From NCBI GenBank assembly GCA_934636435.1, contig CAKUAQ010000053.1:1-11374 (forward strand): a stretch of 11,374 nt of DNA, given 5' to 3'. The translations under genes were made by a program, and so were the position numbers. Below the pieces are notes generated by a model. That model worked only from the letters and a program-made list of their open reading frames with translations. It was not told the DNA's origin and did no database searches. Positions 6,722 through 11,374 of the stretch are shown in pieces. Numbering within the stretch: the first letter of the stretch is position 1; each line of letters begins with the position of its first letter. This DNA is from an uncultured Eubacteriales bacterium. GTDB lineage: Bacteria; Bacillota; Clostridia; Oscillospirales; Acutalibacteraceae.

Positions 6722-8221
6722 ATGGCAGCGGTCTATCGGTATTGTCGGGTTCATCTGGACGGGATCGGACGGGATTTTTACTATCGCACCGAGGATGAAA
6801 CATTGCAGGCAGACGATTTTGTCGCGGTGCCCTTCGGGCGGGAGAATCGGGAGCGGATAGGACTGCTCGTATCGGTAACCCTCTGCACGGCGGCGGATGC
6901 CCCCTATCCGCCGGAGAAAACCAAGGAGATACTCCGCCGGGCGGAACGCCCGGCGCATTGGGGAGAGCCTAAACCGTCGAAAAAGGTTGCCCGCCAACCG
7001 GCGGTCCCGTCGGATGTCCCCTCCTCGACACCGCCATCGGTGCCCCGACAGCCGGAATCGGCGTCGATTTTATCGGCGGCGCAGAAATCCGAAGAAAAAG
7101 CAGCGGTTGCGACAGGATGTCACCGGCTGCCCGGCAGCAAGCGTGGCATCGGCCGCATGATCGGTATCGCAGCGGCCATGCTGCTGTGTACCATAGTGGC
7201 GCTGTGGCTGCAGCGGCTATACAGCTCCCGATATGCACAGGCGGAAACCGCCTTTGCAGCCGGGGCATATACCCAGGCACAGACGCTGTCGCAGCAGGTG
7301 CCGGGTTGGTTCCGGGACAACCGGACGCTACGGCAGTTGGTGGCAGCAGCGCAGACGGCGACCCGGAGCGCTGACCCCGATGAGTTGGCGGCAGCGCTGG
7401 AAACGCTTCGGACCGCAGTGCCGCAGGAGGATTCCCTTACATCGGCAGTAAAAACACTGGAGCAGCAAACCACACTCCGGTGGCAGCAGGCGACCTATGC
7501 GCAGGCGATGGAGGATCTGACCCGCCAACGCTACGAAAGCGCCGCAGAGGCGCTGCAGAAAATCACCGGCTATGGAGATGCGGCGGTTCTGCACCGCTAT
7601 GCACAGGCGATGGCTCTGGCGCAAACGGCGGAGCTGTCCCAGCTGCAGCAGGCAGCAGCGGTGTTGGCGCAAATTCCGGAAACCTATGCCGGCGAGCGGG
7701 CGGCGGAGGTGGCTGCCCTGCGGCTGCAGCTGCCAAAGCAGATTGCCGCCGCCCGTGCTGCCATCGAGCAGGCACAGCGGGAGGAGCGGGAGCGTATCGC
7801 CCGGCTGGAGGCAACGGGGCTACCTTATGTGGGGCTGAGCGAGGAGCGGGTGCAGTCCACCCGCCAGCTGGGAAAGGCGTGGTATTCATTCACTCGTAAG
7901 ATGCAGGAACGGGCGGCATCGGGAGGGTATGTCTCCCACGAACGAAGGATCTATAAATGGTTCCAGGAGGGCGGCGGAGCGGTTTTCACCGCCGTATGCG
8001 AAAACGGCACGGTGGTGGAGGCATACCCCACCAGCCCGAAATGCTGGAGCGGAGAGCGGCTGCTGGTGACGTTGGGCAAGCCGAAATCCACCTTCGGCTC
8101 CGGTGAGAAAACCTCCCACAGCATCCGGGATGATTACGATAACCCGGAGGATCTTTATGAGGATAACCGGGACTGGTACGACGATGAGGACGAGGCTTAC
8201 GAGGAATGGGAGAACGATTGA
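6722..8221 (+). CDS. Single-pass membrane protein with PriA-N-like domain, helical repeats and acidic tail
   Basis: A 499-aa protein of unknown function. Residues 1-75 (YRYCRVHLDG...FYYRTEDETLQADDFVAVPFGRENRE...) resemble the small beta-domain at the start of PriA and recur, as far as I recall, in uncharacterised Firmicutes proteins. Residues 80-135 are Pro/Ser/Lys-rich linker. One membrane segment spans about 146-164, with K140, R141 and R145 just before it, suggesting an N-in, C-out topology. Residues 170-360 are Ala/Gln-rich helices with TPR-like repeats (YAQAETAFAAGAYTQAQ; TYAQAMEDLTRQRYESAAEAL). Residues 366-382 (TGLPYVGLSEERVQSTRQL) match a recurring Firmicutes C-terminal module, followed by a small beta-rich part with FTAVCENGTVVEA. 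The last 30 residues are strongly acidic (many D, E, W, Y). It has its own promoter. No enzymatic motif is seen; a scaffold or envelope sensor is possible. Confidence 0.85.
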   Translation: MAAVYRYCRVHLDGIGRDFYYRTEDETLQADDFVAVPFGRENRERIGLLVSVTLCTAADAPYPPEKTKEILRRAERPAHWGEPKPSKKVARQPAVPSDVPSSTPPSVPRQPESASILSAAQKSEEKAAVATGCHRLPGSKRGIGRMIGIAAAMLLCTIVALWLQRLYSSRYAQAETAFAAGAYTQAQTLSQQVPGWFRDNRTLRQLVAAAQTATRSADPDELAAALETLRTAVPQEDSLTSAVKTLEQQTTLRWQQATYAQAMEDLTRQRYESAAEALQKITGYGDAAVLHRYAQAMALAQTAELSQLQQAAAVLAQIPETYAGERAAEVAALRLQLPKQIAAARAAIEQAQREERERIARLEATGLPYVGLSEERVQSTRQLGKAWYSFTRKMQERAASGGYVSHERRIYKWFQEGGGAVFTAVCENGTVVEAYPTSPKCWSGERLLVTLGKPKSTFGSGEKTSHSIRDDYDNPEDLYEDNRDWYDDEDEAYEEWEND

Positions 8222-8253
8222 TCGACAAATATCGCCATTCGACGGGAAAGCTC

Positions 8254-8282
8254 TTGACCCTGCGGGTCGAACCGTGTATAAT
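8254..8282 (+). promoter_or_regulatory. Sigma-A promoter for zapA and the U32 gene
   Basis: TTGACC (8254-8259), a 17-nt spacer, and the perfect TATAAT (8277-8282). A start near 8289 gives a leader of about 27 nt. GACCC-TGC-GGGTC (8256-8268), extendable by two outer pairs (one G-T), forms an inverted repeat overlapping the -35 box that could be an operator. No terminator was seen between 8221 and this promoter, so read-through from the upstream gene is also possible. Confidence 0.8.
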
Positions 8283-8315
8283 ACAGGGGAAGATGTACGA
8301 AAGGATGACGGGATT

Positions 8316-8669
8316 ATGGAGAATGCACGGAAGGTTACGCTGAATATCTGCGGGACCAATTACGTGGTAACGACCGATGAGGCGGCGGGCTATATGCAGG
8401 AGCTGGGGGCCAAGGTGGATGCCCGTATCCGGAATATGCTGAACGGCAATGAGCGTACCTCGCTGGTGATGGCATCGGTGATGACGGCACTCATGGAGGC
8501 AGACGAGGCGCAGAAAGCCGTGCAGGCGGCAGATAATCTCCGTAAGCAGCTCAAATCTTTCTTTGACGATAATAACCGTTCCCGCGTGGAGGCAGACACG
8601 CTGCGGCGGGAAGTGGAACGGCTGAAACGGGAAAATGAGGAGCTTCAGAAGAAGCTGGCTCAGCGGTGA
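8316..8669 (+). CDS. zapA: Cell division protein ZapA
   Basis: ZapA binds FtsZ and cross-links protofilaments in the Z-ring. The 117-aa protein has the typical N-terminal head (VTLNICGTNYVV, then the DEAAGYMQELGAKVDARI helix). A central helix follows (TSLVMASVMTALMEADEAQ), and then a C-terminal coiled coil of about 50 residues ending in RREVERLKRENEELQKKLAQR. The reading frame is open further upstream, to 8103, but that part overlaps the previous gene. AAAGGA (8300-8305) lies 10 nt before the ATG at 8316, and the promoter lies just upstream, so this is the start. Its stop overlaps the start of the U32 gene. The zapA-U32 pairing is, to my knowledge, common in Clostridia. Confidence 0.92.
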   Translation: MENARKVTLNICGTNYVVTTDEAAGYMQELGAKVDARIRNMLNGNERTSLVMASVMTALMEADEAQKAVQAADNLRKQLKSFFDDNNRSRVEADTLRREVERLKRENEELQKKLAQR

Positions 8670-10738
8670 GCGCACCGATCGAGGTGCTGGCTCCGGCGGG
8701 CTCTCCGGAAACGTTGACAGCGGCGGTGCGATGCGGCGCCGCCGCTGTTTATTTGGGCGTAGGGAAGTTCAATGCCCGGCAGGCGGCGCATAACTTTACC
8801 CCCGAGGAGTTGACGCGCGCGGTGGCATATTGCCACGGTCGGGGAGTGGCGGTGCATCTGACCCTCAATACGCTGCTGCGTGAGGACGAGCTGAGCCGGG
8901 CAGAGGAAACGGCGGCTATGGCCTATGCGGCCGGAGTGGACGCCCTGATCGTGCAGGATGTGGGCTTGGCGCGGCGGCTGCGGATGTGGCTTCCGGAATT
9001 GCCGCTGCACGCGTCCACCCAGTTGTCCTGTCATACCCCGGCCGGAGTCAAGTTGCTGCGGGATGCCGGTTTTTCCCGGGTGGTGCTTTCCCGGGAAATG
9101 AGCCGGGAGGAGATCGCCGCTTGCGCCGGATTGGGCGTCGAGCTGGAGGTGTTTGTGCACGGAGCGCTGTGCATGAGCGTTTCCGGCCAGTGCTACTTCT
9201 CCGCCATGCTGGGCGGACGCAGCGGGAACCGGGGGCTGTGTGCTCAGACCTGCCGTCTGCCTTTTGCACCCACCGGGGATATTCCCCATCCGGCAACGGC
9301 AAATCAGGCAGCGTTGAGCCTGAAGGATAATTGTCTGGTCGCTTATGTGGGAGAATTGGCGCAGATGGGCGTTGCTTCACTGAAGATTGAAGGGCGGATG
9401 AAACGCCCGGAGTATGTGGCCGCCGCCACGGCGGTGTATGCAGCGGCCGCCGCCGGAAAGTCGGTGGCTCCGAAAGAATTGGAGCGATTGAGAAGCGTCT
9501 TTTCCCGTTCCGGATTTACCGACGGCTATTACACGGGACGGCGGGGGTCTACCATGTTCGGTGTGCGCTGCAAGGAGGATGTGACGGCCGGCACGGCGGT
9601 ATTGAAAGAATTACAGCATACCTATGACCGGGAGATGCCCCGTGTGCCGGTGTCCGTGCGGCTGTCTGTCGGCTCGGATGAGACCAGGTACACTGCGACG
9701 GATGAAGAAAACCACACCGTCACGGTGACGGCTCCCGGTGGAGAACCGGCGCTGCACCGGCCGCTGGATGCGGCCCGCGCCGAGGAGCAACTGCGTAAAA
9801 CCGGCGGCACACCGTTTTATGTGTCCGATGCCGCAGTGACGGTGGAATCGGGGCTGACCCTGCCTATGGCGACGCTCAACGCTCTGCGTCGGCAGGGGCT
9901 GGAGGAGCTGCTGGCCCGGCGGGAAGAAGTTTCGCGGCCGCATACGGCTGTACCTGCTCCGTCTCTTTTGCCAACGCATACGCCGCCTGCTTGTCCCGAA
10001 AACTGGGTCGTGCTGCAAAAGGCGGAACAGTGGTCGCCCGTGCTGCGGTGCGATCGGGTGTTTTTTCCGCTGGACACGCCCGCTTCTGTGCTGCATGAGG
10101 CGGTGCAGACCGGTCGGGCGGTTGGTGTGGCGATTCCCCGTGGACTGTTCGGAGCAGAGGATGCTGTGCGACACCAATTGGCCGGGGCCCGGGCGGCAGG
10201 CGCTGCGGCGGCGCTGTGCGGTACAGTCAATGCCGTGCCGCTGGCGCTGGACAGCGGTCTGACACCGGTGGGGGATTTTGGACTGAATCTCACCAATCGG
10301 CAGGCGCTGCAATTCTATGCGGAACGAGGGGTGGCCGCTGCCGTTCTCTCTGTTGAACTGACGCTTGGACAGATGCCGCTGCCGTCCCCGTTGCCGGTGG
10401 GGCTGCTGGTATACGGACGGCAGCCGCTGATGCTCACCCGGAATTGCCCCCGCCGTGCGGCGGTCGGCAGCTGTTCCGACTGTCGCGGCCGGGGACTTGT
10501 TGATCGCACCGGCACGGTGTTTCCGGTGGTGTGTGAGGCCGGATGCAGTCAGGTGCTTAATTCTGTGCCGCTTTACTGGGGCGACAGGCTGGCCGAACTG
10601 CCGTCGGTGGATTTTCACGTCTATCGGTTTACGGTGGAGACACCCGAGGAGGTCGCAGCGGTGCTGGGGGCCTATCGCACCGGAGCCAAAGCGCCTGCCG
10701 CCATTACCCGCGGGCTGTATCGGCGCGGCGTTCAGTGA
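8666..10738 (+). CDS. U32 family peptidase-like protein, probable RlhA-type RNA hydroxylase
   Basis: A 690-aa protein called peptidase U32 by homology. Characterised relatives (E. coli RlhA and TrhP, B. subtilis TrhP1/P2) are needed for RNA 5-hydroxylation, in 23S rRNA or tRNA. The N-terminal half carries the family signature: EVLAPAGSPETL, ADAVYLG-like AAAVYLG, FNARQAAHNF, LNTLL, VDALIVQDVG, LHASTQ and VVLSREMS. It continues with VFVHGALCMSVSGQC, GGRSGNRGLCAQTCRLPF and SLKIEGRMKRPEYV. C169, C176, C192 and C196 are probably Fe-S ligands. A region near 365-420 looks like DUF3656, the extension found in RlhA. The C-terminus has another cysteine-rich stretch (NCPRRAAVGSCSDCRGRGL). The GTG start overlaps the zapA TGA by 4 nt (GTGA). 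No strong ribosome site sits before it (AGAAGAAG ends 11 nt away), suggesting translational coupling. RlhA versus TrhP specificity is inferred from length and architecture. Confidence 0.9.
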   Translation: MSAPIEVLAPAGSPETLTAAVRCGAAAVYLGVGKFNARQAAHNFTPEELTRAVAYCHGRGVAVHLTLNTLLREDELSRAEETAAMAYAAGVDALIVQDVGLARRLRMWLPELPLHASTQLSCHTPAGVKLLRDAGFSRVVLSREMSREEIAACAGLGVELEVFVHGALCMSVSGQCYFSAMLGGRSGNRGLCAQTCRLPFAPTGDIPHPATANQAALSLKDNCLVAYVGELAQMGVASLKIEGRMKRPEYVAAATAVYAAAAAGKSVAPKELERLRSVFSRSGFTDGYYTGRRGSTMFGVRCKEDVTAGTAVLKELQHTYDREMPRVPVSVRLSVGSDETRYTATDEENHTVTVTAPGGEPALHRPLDAARAEEQLRKTGGTPFYVSDAAVTVESGLTLPMATLNALRRQGLEELLARREEVSRPHTAVPAPSLLPTHTPPACPENWVVLQKAEQWSPVLRCDRVFFPLDTPASVLHEAVQTGRAVGVAIPRGLFGAEDAVRHQLAGARAAGAAAALCGTVNAVPLALDSGLTPVGDFGLNLTNRQALQFYAERGVAAAVLSVELTLGQMPLPSPLPVGLLVYGRQPLMLTRNCPRRAAVGSCSDCRGRGLVDRTGTVFPVVCEAGCSQVLNSVPLYWGDRLAELPSVDFHVYRFTVETPEEVAAVLGAYRTGAKAPAAITRGLYRRGVQ

Positions 10739-11021
10739 TCCCGCTTGTCGAGACTCTGAAAATCGTCGAAATAGCCGGTGGATTGGGATGCCGTTCGCCG
10801 GTTGGGGAATTATAATGAAAGATCAAAAAACGAGAGCAGACCACTGAAGCTGAAAAGCCTGTACGAGATACGGTGAACCGGTTGGTCATGTTCCTGCCAT
10901 CAGTGTGGAGCATACAGCGGAAAGCGGATCATTTGAACCTTGAAAATGCATCCTGTATGCAACAGAAATGGCTGTGGAAGTACGGAAAATGGCTGAATAT
11001 GCCGGGAAACTGAAAAAAGCA
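10739..11021. other. Intergenic stretch without a recognised gene
   Basis: Less GC-rich than the flanking genes, with only short reading frames. No terminator with a T-run was found after the U32 stop. The + frame beginning at 10848 reads through about 30 codons, one TGA (10941-10943) and on into a 58-codon open frame from ATG 10968 to TAA 11144 (MAVEVRKMAEYAGKLKK...). No ribosome site precedes that ATG. This could be decayed coding sequence or chance; I do not recognise it. Confidence 0.35.
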
Positions 11022-11050
11022 TTGAATGCGTACGGCTCCTATGCTATACT
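11022..11050 (+). promoter_or_regulatory. Promoter candidate upstream of the partial glycoside hydrolase gene
   Basis: TTGAAT (11022-11027), a 17-nt spacer, and TATACT (11045-11050) with TG one base upstream (extended -10). A start near 11057 would give a leader of about 139 nt before ATG 11196. Confidence 0.65.
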
Positions 11051-11056
11051 CGGGAC

Positions 11057-11195
11057 ACATTGGGAGAGCATGGTACGCAGAGTTGTCCATTACCTTGCAT
11101 CTCTGACGGTAGGCGTGAAGGTAAGCACTGTGAAAGAGCGATAATTGCTTTCGCTCGGCGGCTGTCAAAGCCAGTTTTTGGAAAGGAAGCACCGA
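11057..11195 (+). promoter_or_regulatory. Long structured 5' leader
   Basis: Predicted untranslated leader with at least two hairpins: TTACCTT (11090-11096) with AAGGTAA (11118-11124), and GAGCGA (11136-11141) with TCGCTC (11151-11156). A weak GGCT/AGCC stem followed by TTTTT lies at about 11160-11179. The ribosome site AAAGGAA (11182-11188) follows. It does not match any riboswitch consensus I know. The weak T-tailed stem just before the ribosome site could be an attenuator. Confidence 0.4.
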
Positions 11196-11374
11196 ATGAA
11201 GCGGTTGGAAAAGTGGATCTGGCTGGATCGTCAAACCTATCCCGATGCACAGACGACCATCCTGCATCCGGATGCCTGTTCCCGGTCGGAAGCGGAGCAA
11301 AAAGGGCATTATACGGTGGCAGAATTTGCCAAGACCTATCATTTTACCAAACGAGTCAAGCGTGCCGATCTGCG
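11196..11374 (+). CDS. N-terminus of a probable alpha-L-rhamnosidase-like glycoside hydrolase (partial)
   Basis: ATG at 11196 has AGGA (11184-11187) 8 nt upstream. It opens 59 codons that run off the window end, reading MKRLEKWIWLDRQTYPDAQT, then HYTVAEFAKTYHFTKRVKRADLR. The KWIWLD..TYPD.QT opening and YTVAEF.K.Y.F resemble, from memory, the N-terminal jelly-roll region of GH78-type alpha-L-rhamnosidases of gut Firmicutes. These release rhamnose from plant polysaccharides and flavonoid glycosides. No signal peptide is seen, so a cytosolic enzyme is likely. The catalytic domain lies outside the window, so the assignment rests only on this short segment. Confidence 0.55.
   Translation, partial: MKRLEKWIWLDRQTYPDAQTTILHPDACSRSEAEQKGHYTVAEFAKTYHFTKRVKRADL

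Noticed and set aside
8103..8315. N-terminal extension of ZapA by 71 codons
   Set aside because: It overlaps the upstream gene in another frame and spans the promoter; ZapA homology and a ribosome site point to 8316.
11062..11124. Glycine riboswitch
   Set aside because: GGGAGAG and ATCTCTGA segments recall the motif, but the CCGAAGG core is absent and the order and spacing are wrong.
1..11374. CRISPR array, tRNA or rRNA genes, prophage genes, integrase or attachment sites
   Set aside because: Looked for on both strands; no spaced direct repeats, cloverleaf, or phage or integrase motifs were seen.

Overview
The window looks like a chromosomal stretch from a GC-rich, anaerobic, gut-type Clostridia, most likely near the Oscillospiraceae/Ruminococcaceae. 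This rests on the gene set (FtsH, NagA, an SGNH hydrolase, a Cys-rich FAD protein, ZapA with a U32 protein, and a partial enzyme resembling an alpha-L-rhamnosidase). It also rests on strong AGGAGG-type ribosome sites, GTG starts, strong G/C bias at third codon positions and sigma-A type promoters. The species cannot be named from the sequence. All genes supported here are on the + strand.

Layout. (1) 49-4051: ftsH, nagA and a cytosolic SGNH/GDSL hydrolase, closely spaced and co-directional. A 15-bp stem-loop lies between ftsH and nagA, and a likely terminator follows the hydrolase. (2) 4052-5106: a non-coding stretch, then the decayed remains of an ISAs1-family insertion sequence. The element is bounded by 17-bp inverted repeats; its transposase has several frameshifts and a large internal deletion. 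(3) 5107-6667: a near-consensus promoter just outside the IS end, a perfect 10-bp hairpin at the predicted 5' end of the mRNA, a COG2509-type FAD-dependent oxidoreductase with a four-cysteine cluster, and an intrinsic terminator. (4) 6670-8221: a promoter overlapping that terminator's tail, and a one-pass membrane protein with a PriA-N-like first domain, an alpha-helical repeat region and a very acidic tail. (5) 8254-10738: a promoter, zapA, and a GTG-started U32 protein (RlhA-like architecture) that overlaps the zapA stop codon. (6) 10739-11374: lower-GC sequence without a recognised gene, then a promoter candidate, a structured leader of about 140 nt, and the first 59 codons of a protein resembling the N-terminus of GH78-type alpha-L-rhamnosidases, cut by the window end.

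How the parts fit. Most of the window is housekeeping: membrane protein quality control (FtsH), amino-sugar catabolism (NagA, perhaps with an O-deacetylase partner), Z-ring assembly (ZapA) and probable RNA hydroxylation (U32). No defence system, CRISPR array, prophage or secretion cluster is visible. The points most worth a second look are a canonical EF-hand/dockerin-type calcium loop in the extracytoplasmic domain of FtsH, the NagA-SGNH pair, the unstudied Cys4 FAD protein, the unusual membrane protein at 6722-8221, and the structured leaders.
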